35,187 nucleotides of DNA from DASVFB01 sp963815965 (GTDB lineage Bacteria; Actinomycetota; Thermoleophilia; Gaiellales; Gaiellaceae): contig CAWFIT010000014.1 in NCBI GenBank assembly GCA_963815965.1, forward strand, positions 1 to 35,187. The letters run 5' to 3'. A program made the position numbers and the translations under genes. Shown one piece after another: positions 1-7,430 of this stretch. Position 1 is the first letter of the stretch. Each line of letters opens with the position of its first letter. The notes under the pieces are model-generated. The model saw only the letters and a program-made list of their open reading frames with translations. It searched no databases and had not been told where the DNA came from.

Positions 1-130
1 TTACGAGGGTTGCTCAGCTGCTGTCGCAGGACGCTCATAGTCGTGCGAAGCTGCATGGTTCCGAGTAATCGGATCGACCGCGGTGGCGGCCGAAGACCCG
101 AAACGGCATCGACGTAGACCCCGCCCTCGA
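1..130. repeat. Att-linked imperfect repeat, copy A
   Basis: The window opens with TTACGAG, the complement of the anticodon loop of tRNA-Thr(CGU), and continues with about 125 nt that align collinearly with 4118-4256. Shared blocks include GTCGCAGGACGC, GACCGCGGTGGCGGCCGAAGAC and CGTAGACCCC (113-122). Copy B continues into the rest of a tRNA 3' half on its left; here that part would lie outside the window. I read it as the inner arm of an integration site. No coding role is seen. Confidence 0.6.
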
Positions 131-185
131 TGGCGCCGGCGGTAAGCGCGTGACGGAAGCGCAGGTCCACATCTTTGCCGCTGCG

Positions 186-323
186 TCAGCGCCGTCGCCC
201 GCTCCGCGCGCGGACGGCGCGATCTGCTTCGCCGTCCTTTCGCGCTGCCCAGAAGAACAGCGCGAGCACAAAGACGACGCTCACCACGGACGAGACCGTA
301 ACGAGGACATAGACCGCGATCAC
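186..323 (-). CDS. Small single-pass membrane protein with WAARKDG motif
   Basis: A 45-residue ORF from GTG (complement of 321-323) to TGA (complement of 186-188). About 25 hydrophobic residues (IAVYVLVTVSSVVSVVFVLA) form one membrane helix, followed by FFWAARKDGEADRAVRAR and a short Arg-rich end. The same layout and the motif F-x-WAARKDG-x-ADRA-x-x-AR occur in the 52-residue protein at 16190-16348. Both genes are divergent from a class III cyclase gene, here the one starting at 782. No clear ribosome binding site precedes the GTG, so the start is uncertain. The function is unknown; a cyclase-linked membrane peptide is an inference from the repeated pairing. Confidence 0.6.
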   Translation of the reverse strand: MIAVYVLVTVSSVVSVVFVLALFFWAARKDGEADRAVRARSGRRR

Positions 324-781
324 CAGACAAGGATGCCCGCTGCGACTTTTCGTTCGTCGGTCGATCCGTGGAAAAGGTCCGCGTCGCCATCACCGGACGT
401 TGACGACGTGGCCATTCGTCGGCCGACGACACTGGCGAGAGCCGAGCGTCGTCGAACCACCATACCGCGTTCGGGCGACAGCACACTCGCGAAAGGCCTC
501 TCCTCACGACGGGCCATGCGATCATTTCCAGTGAGCGGCGACCCGATGCGATACACGTTGCGACGTGCGTGGACCGCTCGACCGGCCGTGTCTGATCTGA
601 CGTAGCTCACTGGCTCGGGGAACATTCCCGAACTCACTGTCATGCGCGGCGTCGCGGCGGCCCCGGCGAGCGTGTGCTGGAAGATTCCGGCTGAGGCGGA
701 CGGCGAATGAAGGATGATGCCAGCGCTGTTCGCATCCCGGCGTCTTTGCGCTTTCCGCGCCGCACCGTGACAATCGCCCCT
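324..781. other. Intergenic stretch between divergent genes
   Basis: No supported gene. Long open frames on the minus strand here are high-GC shadows. An in-frame ATG at 707 extends the downstream cyclase gene by 25 residues, but that extension does not look like the usual cyclase N-terminus. The stretch should hold the divergent promoters for 186-323 and 782; I cannot point to convincing -35/-10 boxes. Confidence 0.4.
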
Positions 782-1468
782 GTGAGCGATCTGCCGCACG
801 GCACAGTCACCCTCCTCTTCACGGACATCGAAGGCTCGACCCAGCCCCAGCACGGCCTCGCAGATCGCTACCAAGATGTGGTCGCCGAGCACCGCCGTCT
901 GATGGAGGCGATCTTCACGAAGCACGGCGGAGTCGTGGTCGATCGGCAGACGGAGTCGTTCTTCGTGGTCTTCGCGCGTGCGCGCAGTGCCGTTCGGGCG
1001 GCGGCTGACGCGCAGCAGGCGCTGGCGAAGCACGAGTGGCCGGAAGGGGTGCGGGTCAAGGTGCGGATGGGCATTCACTCGGGCGACCCGGAGGTGTCGG
1101 GCGACCGGTACGTCGGGCTTGCTGTCTCCCGCGCTGCCAGGATCTGCGCATCCGCCCACGGCGGGCAAGTGCTGCTGTCCTCCTCTGCGCGGGCTCTCTT
1201 GTCGGATCACGACCGGACGGCTCTGCGGAACCTCGGGGTCTATCGGCTGAAGGACTTTGCAGAGCCCGAGCCGATCGCGCAGTTGGTTGTCGACGGACTT
1301 CCTGCGCAGTTTCCCCCGTTGCGTACCGGCGCGGCTCCGTCTCGCAGAAAGCGACTGCTGCTCGCAAGTGTCGGCCTCTTCCTCGCAGTCGTCCTCGCCG
1401 GTCGCGATCGTCGCATTCAGCGACTGGCGGCAGCTCGATCAAAGTCGGACCCACCTCGCTCGCCGTGA
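782..1468 (+). CDS. Class III adenylate/guanylate cyclase module (N-terminal part of a fusion gene)
   Basis: Translation from GTG 782 gives SDLPHGTVTLLFTDIEGST, the standard start of this cyclase family, so 782 is preferred over ATG 707. The first metal Asp is in LFTDIEGST; the dimer-wing region GIHSGDPEVSGDRYVGLAVSRAARI is present. The second metal site, usually QGDxFF, reads RQTESFF here, replacing Gly-Asp by Thr-Glu, and the catalytic-Asn position reads S (VSRAARI). Activity may therefore be weak or lost. After about 180 residues comes a hydrophobic helix (LLLASVGLFLAVVLA), so the cyclase should lie in the cytoplasm. The frame then breaks near 1440-1475, and propeller-type sequence follows in other frames. 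I regard it as the front of one large gene reaching 4033. Confidence 0.8.
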   Translation: MSDLPHGTVTLLFTDIEGSTQPQHGLADRYQDVVAEHRRLMEAIFTKHGGVVVDRQTESFFVVFARARSAVRAAADAQQALAKHEWPEGVRVKVRMGIHSGDPEVSGDRYVGLAVSRAARICASAHGGQVLLSSSARALLSDHDRTALRNLGVYRLKDFAEPEPIAQLVVDGLPAQFPPLRTGAAPSRRKRLLLASVGLFLAVVLAGRDRRIQRLAAARSKSDPPRSP

Positions 1469-1469
1469 T

Positions 1470-2350
1470 CGACCCAAATCGAACAAGGTCGGTGGACACG
1501 TCGACCTCGGCTTCAAGTCGAACCTGATCGCGGCCGGCGAGGGCAGCATCTGGGTTGTCGACCCAAAGGGAGCACCCTCCTCAGGATCGACCCGGACACA
1601 CATAAGCGTAAGACATTGGGATTGCGGTCGGTGCGGGCGACATGCCGTTCGGGCTGGCCGCGGGGGAGGGAGCCGTCTGGGTCGCAGTGCTCCGTGGCAC
1701 GAAGCAGGTCGTGCTCGAGTTCGGGCCGGACGTCGGCGACCTGCGCCGCACGATTCCCTATGGAGGGCGAGCCCAATCACCTGTGGTCGGTCAGCTACCG
1801 GCCGCTTGCCATCGGCGGGGCGCGGTCTGGGCGATCGACACTGCCGCCGGAGGCGTGTGGCGAATTCCTCCCGCGGAGGTACCGCGCGTAAGCTGATCGA
1901 CGGGCTCGACGCACTCGCGGTCGCGGCCGGAGGCGGCGCGGTCTGGGTCGCGGGGTCGTCCCGGATCACGAAGATCGACACTGTTACCGGCAGCGTGCTC
2001 GGGTCGGCGTCGATTGGCCTCGCAGGACTGTGAGCAAGACGGCGTCCGTAGCATTGGGCCCGAATGCGGTCTGGTTCGCGGCGAGCTCCGGTCAGACGCT
2101 CTCGAAGCTCGATCCGCAGTCGTCTGGCGATCCATCAGACCTTCACTGTCGGGACGGCCCGAGTGGCGTCGCCGTGGGCGAGGGCGCAGCGTGGGTCGCG
2201 AACAGCCGCGACGGCACGCTCTCGCGCGTCGACCCGCGGAAGCCGGAAACACGCAGCTGATCAGCCTTGGACAGGCCCCCGGGCGGAGTGGTCGCCGCCT
2301 ACGGGAGCCGTCTGGACGAGCCCGGGCGAGCCGCGCTCCTGAGCTAATAC
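1470..2350 (+). pseudogene. YVTN/NHL-type beta-propeller segment of the fusion, broken by frameshifts
   Basis: Read across frames, the stretch gives repeated blades of the kind AVGEGAxWVA: SLAVIDP, SNKVGGHVDLG, LIAAGEGSIWVVDPKG, FGLAAGEGAVWVAVL, AVWAIDTAAGGVWRI, LAVAAGGGAVWVAGS, VALGPNAVWFAASS and GVAVGEGAAWVANS. Such repeats form extracytoplasmic beta-propellers. At least five frame changes are needed (for example near 1477, 1577, 1760, 1815 and 2030). Some restore a good match by adding one base, others by removing one, so random indel errors and real decay are both possible. It links the membrane helix after the cyclase to the binding domain that starts near 2480. Confidence 0.6.
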
Positions 2351-2375
2351 ACCTCAGCACGACCATCTACGTCGG

Positions 2376-4033
2376 TTGCGGAAAGGGGGCGGAACGTGGC
2401 GCACCGCGCGTGGCTCTGCCTCCTCGGTCTTCGGCGTGGGTGCGGCTACTCGCGGCAGCCGCGTCCGCCGGGCCCGCCCGAAGAAGGGTGGGACGCTCCG
2501 GCTCAGCTCGATTCTCGACGTCGACTCCGTCGACCCGGCGCTCGCGTACGACCCGCGGTCGTCGATGATCGAGTACGCCACCTGCGCCAAGCTCTACAAC
2601 TACCCGGACAAGCCGGCGCCGCAGGGCGCGATCGTCGATCCCCGAGGTGGCCAAGGCTTCCCGAACGTCTCGAGGGACGGGAGGACGCAGACGATCCAGC
2701 TCGAAGCGGACCTTCCGCTTCCACACGGGCGCGCGCAGTCACGGCGGCAAACTTCGTGGCCGCCTTCAACCGCGACGCCAACCCCAAGCTGCACTCGCCC
2801 GCGTCGCCGGCTACCTGCACGACATCGTCGGCGCGGACGCGGTCATCGACGGCAAGGCGCAGACGATCTCCGGCGTCGAGGCGCTCGGCCGCTACCGGCT
2901 GCAGATCCGGACGACGAGGCCGGTGCCCGACCTGGTCTCCCGCCTGACGATGCCGTTCTTCTGCCCGATCGCCGACGAACACGCCGCTGCACGGAGATCG
3001 ACAACCCGCTGGGCTCGGGCCCCTACTACATAGCCTCGCGCGTCCCGAACCGGCAGGTCGTGCTCGAGCGCAACCGCTTCTACCGCGGGTCGCGGCCCGC
3101 GAACGTCGACCATGTCGTCTTGACGGTCGGACCGGGGCAGGAGGCCTGTCGGCAAGCCGTCGAGCAGGACCAGCTGGACTGGTGCGAGTTCCTCTCCGAC
3201 GCCGGCGTACAGAGAGCATCGCCGCCAAGTACGGCATCAACGGCCGGACGGGCGGTTCTTCTTCAACCCGACACTCGCGACGGGGTACTTCGCCTTCAAC
3301 CACGATCGGCCCGCCTTCAAGGGGCCTGGCCAGATCCCACTCACGAAGGCGATCAACTGGGCGATCGACCGCCCCGCGCTCGTCCGGGCATCGGGCTACC
3401 TGGGCGGGAAGCGCACCGACCAGATCCTGCCGCCCGCGATCGCGCGCGACGCGAACATCTACCCGCTCGGCGGCGTCGACGCAAGAGCCTGACCAGGGCG
3501 CGGGAGCTGCTCGCCAAGGCAAGTTACAAGCCGACGAAGCTCGTCCTCTACGCGGCCACGGCGCCGTCCTTCTTCGCCGCCTGGGCCCAGATCTTCCAGT
3601 ACAACATGAAGCGGCTCGGCATCGACGTGGAGATCAAGTACTTCGGTACCGGTGAGCGATGTTCGGCAAGGCCGGCACGCGCGGGGAACCCTTCGACGTC
3701 GTGACCGGGCGCTGGAGCGTCGACTACGCCGACCCGAGCGCGTACTTCGGCCCACTCCTGGACGGCAACAACCTCAAGCCGGCGGGAAACCAGAACCTCG
3801 CCTATTTCGACCGGCCGAAGTACAACCGGCGATCGGACGCCATCGACCGCATGACCGGTGCGGCTCGCCGCAAGGCCTGGGCTAAGCTCGACGCGGAAAT
3901 GATGCGGGACGACCCGCCCTGGGCGCCGTTCCTGAACGGGGCTCGGGCCGACTTCGTCTCCGGAAGCTTCGGCTGCTACGTCCTCCAGCCCGTGCTCGGT
4001 CGCCTGGACATCGCCGCCGCCTGCAAGAAGTAG
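2376..4033 (+). pseudogene. Family-5 extracellular solute-binding (peptide-type) domain, C-terminal part of the fusion, frameshifted
   Basis: Fragments in successive frames match SBP_bac_5 architecture in order: GGTLRLSSILDVDSVDPAL, YATCAKLYNYPDKP, FHTGARVTAANFVAAFNR (reconstructed near 2720-2780), GSGPYYIASRVPNRQVVLERN (part), NPTLATGYFAFNHDRPAF, AINWAIDRPALV, QIFQYNMKRLGIDVEIKYF, and an intact final piece 3659-4033 with DVVTGRWSVDYADPSAYF. Stop is TAG 4031-4033. Such domains bind peptides or other small solutes outside the membrane. No own start or signal peptide is seen, and the preceding sequence is propeller, so it is best taken as the end of the cyclase-propeller-binding protein (about 1,080 residues in total). 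Frame changes cluster near 2710, 2990, 3210, 3250, 3480 and 3650. Confidence 0.7.
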
Positions 4034-4082
4034 CCCACCGGGGCCTGGGCTCGCAGGGGACACGATCTGCATCGATCCGAAG

Positions 4083-4124
4083 AGCCGACGCGCGGATTCG
4101 AACCGCGGACCCCTTCATTACGAG
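4083..4124 (-). tRNA. 3' half of tRNA-Thr(CGU): attachment-site remnant
   Basis: On the minus strand, 4124 to 4083 reads exactly as the second half of a tRNA: anticodon loop CTCGTAA (anticodon CGT), stem strand TGAAG, variable loop GGGTC, T stem/loop CGCGG-TTCGAAT-CCGCG, acceptor strand CGTCGGC and discriminator T. The T stem pairs perfectly. The matching 5' half is absent: sequence beyond 4124 does not supply the CTTCA stem strand or a D arm. This is the classic scar left at one end of an element integrated by a tyrosine recombinase crossing over in the anticodon loop. It is not a functional tRNA. Confidence 0.85.
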
Positions 4125-4256
4125 GGTTGATCAGGTGCCGTCGCAGGACGCCGAGAGTCGCGCGAAGCCGCATGAATCCAAGGAACGTGCTCGACCGCGG
4201 TGGCGGCCGAAGACCTCGAACGACAAAGACGTAGACCCCGCGTAGACCCCGCCGAG
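4118..4256. repeat. Att-linked imperfect repeat, copy B, with 11-nt tandem arm repeat
   Basis: Collinear with 1-130 from TTACGAG onwards, at roughly 75% identity by eye. It overlaps the anticodon-loop end of the tRNA half and runs into DNA on the element side. It ends with CGTAGACCCC at 4230-4239 and again at 4241-4250, an 11-nt period expected for recombinase arm-type sites. Copy A keeps only one such box. Two same-orientation copies about 4.1 kb apart suggest repeated integration at one tRNA. Confidence 0.65.
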
Positions 4257-4304
4257 AGAAGCTGTCACGACTGCTGCACTGGCCGACGTTGCGATCATTG
4301 AGCC

Positions 4305-5750
4305 ATGGACACAGAACGACCGGCTGAAGCCCGTTCGCCCATGCGCGCCGCGACATCCGCAGGTCACGGTGTTCGTCGCTGGCGGGAAGCCGTCGAGTTC
4401 CACCGCCGCCTGAGCGGCGTGCTCGCCAGCGTGGCGCTGCTCGCGGCAGTCACGGGCGCGATCGAGTTGCTGAAGGGGCACGTCCCGGTGCTGAGCCTCG
4501 GCGTGCTCTACATCTTCGCGGTTCTGCCCGTCGCGATCGTCTGGGGTCTGGCCTACGCGATCCCTGTCTCGATCGCGAGCATGGCCATCTTCAATTTTCT
4601 CTTCCTTCCGCCGCTGTACACGTTCACGCTCGCGGATTCCCGCAACTGGCTCGCGCTCGCCGTTTTCCTGGTGACGGCCGTCGTGGTGAGCGAGCTCGCC
4701 GCGCGCTCGCGACGGCAGGCGAGGGAGTCTGCTCTGCTGGCGGAGGTGGCGACCTCGTTGCTCGAGCGAGGGGAGGTGAGCGACGAGCTGGAGCGGATTG
4801 CCGCACAAGCGGCGCGCGCGCTTCAGGTGGAGCGCGCGCGAATCGAGCTCGGCGACGGAGGCGCGGCCGCCGCAGGCTCGGCCGACCAGTATCCGCTTGC
4901 TGTCGAAGGTCGCCGTGTGGGAACGATCTATCTGGAACGACCGCGGCAAGGGAGCGCGGCCGCCCGTCGGCGCCTGCTGCCCGCGCTCGCGTCGCTCCTG
5001 GGCGTCGCGATCGACCGCGAGCGGCTGGCGCAGGAAGCGCTCGAAGCCGAAGCGCTTCGCCGCAGCGACGCGGTGAAGACTGCAGTGTTGCGAGCGGTCA
5101 GTCACGACCTACGCACGCCGTTGATGGCGATCCTCACCTCCGCGAGCGCACTAGCGCGCGACGACCTCGAGCTCGACAGCGCAGATCGCAGCGAGCTCGC
5201 GGCAACGATCTACGGCGAGGCAGGGCGGCTGGACCGGCTGGTCGGGAACTTGCTCGACCTGTCGCGCCTGCAGGCGGGAGCCGCTCAGCCCGAGCCGGCG
5301 CTACTACTCGTCGACGACCTCGTCGTCCAGTCGCTCGACGAGCTCGGAGAGGCGGGCCGGCGAGTCGAGGTGATCCTCCCCGAGGACTCGCCCGCAGTCC
5401 GCGCCGATGCGCAGCAGATCCAACGCGTCCTGGTGAACCTGATCGAGAACGCGCTCAAGTTCTCGCCCGCATCCGAGCCCGTTCGCGTGCAGGTGACCAC
5501 GACGTCGGCGGAGGTGCTGATTCGCGTCATCGACCACGGCCCTGGAATCGCCGACGGCACGCTGGAGCGGATCTTCGAGCCGTTTCAGCGCGGCTCGGAC
5601 GGCGACGTTCGCGGCGCCGGTCTCGGGCTGGCAATCGCACGCGGCTTCGCCGAGGCGAACAACGGCCGCGTCTGGGCGGAGTCGAGGCGCGGGCAGGGAG
5701 CGACGTTCGTGCTCGCGCTGCCCGCGGCGCGGGCAGAGGCACGCGTGTGA
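4305..5750 (+). CDS. kdpD: Membrane sensor histidine kinase, C-terminal half of a split KdpD
   Basis: A 481-residue protein. Residues about 38-130 hold four closely spaced membrane helices (DUF4118 type, as in KdpD), followed by a GAF-like region (about 140-240), a HisKA dimerisation helix with the phospho-acceptor in SHDLRTP (His267), and an HATPase with N box ENALKF (about 381), G1 DHGPGIADG (about 410) and G2 GAGLGLAIARG (about 437). The N-terminal KdpD sensor/ATP-binding and Usp domains of the classic 900-residue protein are missing. They are encoded separately at 11782-12870, after the transporter genes. The kinase should phosphorylate the KdpE encoded next, with which it overlaps by 4 nt (GTGA). 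The frame is intact throughout, unlike kdpA, kdpC and kdpB. Confidence 0.9.
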   Translation: MDTERPAEARSPMRAATSAGHGVRRWREAVEFHRRLSGVLASVALLAAVTGAIELLKGHVPVLSLGVLYIFAVLPVAIVWGLAYAIPVSIASMAIFNFLFLPPLYTFTLADSRNWLALAVFLVTAVVVSELAARSRRQARESALLAEVATSLLERGEVSDELERIAAQAARALQVERARIELGDGGAAAAGSADQYPLAVEGRRVGTIYLERPRQGSAAARRRLLPALASLLGVAIDRERLAQEALEAEALRRSDAVKTAVLRAVSHDLRTPLMAILTSASALARDDLELDSADRSELAATIYGEAGRLDRLVGNLLDLSRLQAGAAQPEPALLLVDDLVVQSLDELGEAGRRVEVILPEDSPAVRADAQQIQRVLVNLIENALKFSPASEPVRVQVTTTSAEVLIRVIDHGPGIADGTLERIFEPFQRGSDGDVRGAGLGLAIARGFAEANNGRVWAESRRGQGATFVLALPAARAEARV

Positions 5751-6508
5751 GCAAGGCGCGTGTGCTCGTCGTCGACGACGAGCAACAGATCCTGCGCGCA
5801 CTGCGGACGAGCCTCCGCGGCGCGGGCTACGACGTGGACACGGCAGACACCGCGCAAGGTGCGCTCGCCGCGGCCGCGATGCGTCCGCCCGACGCGGTGA
5901 TCCTCGACCTCGTCCTCCCGGACGGCACCGGCACGGATGTGGCTCGCGAGCTCCGCACGTGGAGCTCGGCGCCGGTGATCGTGCTCTCCGCCGTAGGCGA
6001 GGAGCGCGAGAAGATCGCTGCGCTCGACGCGGGCGCCGACGACTATGTGACGAAGCCGGTCGGGATCGACGAGCTGCTGGCGCGGCTGCGAGCCGTGCTG
6101 CGGCGGACCGCGCCGTCAGGCGAGCCGGTGCTGACGATCGGCGAGCTGGTCGTCGACCTGCAGAAGCGAGCGGTGAGCGTCGGCGGCGAGCCGGTGCACC
6201 TGACTCCGCATCAGTACGACCTGCTCCGCCTCTTCGCGATCAACGAGGGGAAGCTGCTCACCCACCGCACACTGCTCCAGGAGGTGTGGGGTCCCGGGTA
6301 CGACGACGCGGCCAACCTCCTACATGTAAACGTGTCGCAGCTGCGTCGCAAGATCGAGCCGGACCGCGCCAGGCCGCGGTACCTGCTGACGGAGCCGGGC
6401 GCCGGCTACCGCCTCGTCAACCCGCGCCACGAACGATTAGAGCTTCGTCAGGTTTTCTTCAGGCGAACTGCCGCAATCCTCAGACGCCTGTCAGGCGACC
6501 GCGCCTAG
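5747..6508 (+). CDS. kdpE: KdpE, OmpR/PhoB-type response regulator
   Basis: A 253-residue regulator starting at GTG 5747, inside the kinase stop. The receiver domain has the acidic pair in VVDDE (Asp10-11), phospho-acceptor Asp54 (VILDLVLPDG) and Lys103 (VTKP). The winged-helix output domain ends with LHVNVSQLRRKIEPD and EPGAGYRLVNP, the normal end of KdpE. About 28 further residues (RHERLELRQVFF and on) are unusual. They are encoded over the TCAGG operator boxes at 6448-6495. A TAG lies at 6438-6440 in another frame, so one indel could have removed a normal stop. It should activate the kdp structural genes when potassium is scarce. Confidence 0.92.
   Translation: MSKARVLVVDDEQQILRALRTSLRGAGYDVDTADTAQGALAAAAMRPPDAVILDLVLPDGTGTDVARELRTWSSAPVIVLSAVGEEREKIAALDAGADDYVTKPVGIDELLARLRAVLRRTAPSGEPVLTIGELVVDLQKRAVSVGGEPVHLTPHQYDLLRLFAINEGKLLTHRTLLQEVWGPGYDDAANLLHVNVSQLRRKIEPDRARPRYLLTEPGAGYRLVNPRHERLELRQVFFRRTAAILRRLSGDRA
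6448..6495 (+). promoter_or_regulatory. Candidate KdpE operator: four TCAGG half-sites
   Basis: TCAGG at 6448-6452 and 6459-6463, TCAGA at 6480-6484 and TCAGG at 6491-6495. Spacings are 11, 21 and 11 nt: two tandem pairs, each one helical turn apart, two turns between pairs. This is the geometry bound by OmpR/PhoB-family dimers. The boxes end 23 nt before the GTG of the next gene (6518), so they fit an activator site for the six-gene run up to kdpB. Confidence 0.6.
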
Positions 6509-6517
6509 CTTGGACGC

Positions 6518-7258
6518 GTGGGCGTTCCTCATCTCTTTCGCATGGATGTCGACCGCGGCCTCGATATCCCGCGGCCCCTCCGCTCGGGCTTGACGCTCGC
6601 GGCTTTCGGCGTGGCGCCGCTCCTAGCTGGAGCGGCCGGCCTGATCCGTCCGGTCTCCGGTCTCGTCTTCGCTGCGATCTTCGCCGCCGTCGGAGCGCTT
6701 CAGGCACTGCTCGCGCGGCACGAGCTCAGCGGCCTGCGTAGCGAGGCCGACGGCGAGCTCCGGCGCGGGAGGCGGCCGTACTTCCACCACGCTCTCGTCT
6801 CCTGGCGCTCGGCAGAGCTCGTGTCCGAGCACCACCGCAGATCGCTCGCGCGCGCACTCGCGCGGACCGAGCGCGACCTCTCCCCTTCGACGCTTCCCAA
6901 CGCGTCGCCGCTGAACCGAATCGCAGCGCGCCCGCACGTCGACCTGATACACGAGATCGCCGAGCGGCTCGCCGCATTCGACCGTCCAATCGAGCCGCGC
7001 GGAGTTGTTCTCGTCGAAGATCTCCTGAGGTCTCCGGACAGTCCGCTCTACGCGCGCGAGCGCGCAGGTGACCTGTACGCGTCGCTGCTCGCGTGCATCG
7101 ACGCCCTCAATGCGCGGCAGGGCGCCGTCCCTGCGGCCAGGCAGACGCAGATTCCCGCTGGCGGGAACGACGAACTGCAGCCAGCCGCGACGACACAGCA
7201 CGCTGCGACGGCAAAGCTGCTTGCGATTCGTCTGCGTCTTCGGAACGGAAGGAACTGA
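6518..7258 (+). CDS. Unknown membrane protein inside the kdp operon
   Basis: A 246-residue ORF from GTG 6518 (an in-frame ATG lies at 6542) to TGA 7256-7258, overlapping the next ATG by 1 nt. Residues about 22-68 contain two membrane helices (LTLAAFGVAPLLAGAAGLI, then SGLVFAAIFAAVGALQALLA). The remaining 175 residues are soluble, Arg- and Ala-rich, with a probable helical stretch (RSLARALARTERDLSP) and VDLIHEIAERLAAFDRP. I do not recognise a family. It is translationally coupled to the two microproteins and kdpA and sits directly behind the operator, so a role as an accessory or regulator of the potassium pump is likely by position only. Confidence 0.7.
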   Translation: MGVPHLFRMDVDRGLDIPRPLRSGLTLAAFGVAPLLAGAAGLIRPVSGLVFAAIFAAVGALQALLARHELSGLRSEADGELRRGRRPYFHHALVSWRSAELVSEHHRRSLARALARTERDLSPSTLPNASPLNRIAARPHVDLIHEIAERLAAFDRPIEPRGVVLVEDLLRSPDSPLYARERAGDLYASLLACIDALNARQGAVPAARQTQIPAGGNDELQPAATTQHAATAKLLAIRLRLRNGRN

Positions 7259-7341
7259 TGTTCGACCTCGCTGCAATTGCTATCGCGATCGCCTGTTTCG
7301 TCTTCATCTTCGCCCTGCTCTACGTCCTGGAGCAGGTCTGA
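7258..7341 (+). CDS. 27-residue membrane microprotein upstream of KdpF
   Basis: ATG 7258 to TGA 7339-7341, coupled by 1-nt overlaps to the genes on both sides. The peptide starts MFDLAAIAIAIACFVF and ends LLYVLEQV: one hydrophobic helix with an acidic residue near each end. It is too short for automatic gene calling. KdpF (next gene) has the same size and topology but a different C-terminus (FRGERL). It may be a second KdpF-like subunit that stabilises the complex. That role is inferred from its position and shape. Confidence 0.65.
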   Translation: MFDLAAIAIAIACFVFIFALLYVLEQV

Positions 7342-7430
7342 TGTCGCTCGCGAACGCGCTCGGGCTTGCGATCTCGATTGCCGTGTTTGCCTACCTCGTC
7401 TACGCGTTGTTCCGCGGTGAGCGCCTGTGA
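7341..7430 (+). CDS. kdpF: KdpF, small subunit of the potassium-transporting ATPase
   Basis: A 29-residue peptide from ATG 7341 to TGA 7428-7430. One membrane helix (ALGLAISIAVFAYLVYALF) followed by RGERL matches the KdpF pattern, a helix ending in Y-L-x-x-A-L-x-x and a short charged tail. The position immediately before kdpA, sharing GTGA, supports the call. KdpF packs against KdpA and stabilises the KdpFABC complex in the membrane. Confidence 0.85.
   Translation: MSLANALGLAISIAVFAYLVYALFRGERL

Noticed and set aside
2376..4033. Separate ABC-importer binding-protein gene
   Set aside because: No signal peptide or start, no permease or ATPase genes nearby, and propeller sequence runs directly into it.
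4083..4124. A functional tRNA gene
   Set aside because: Only the anticodon loop to the discriminator is present; D arm, 5' acceptor strand and 5' anticodon stem are missing.
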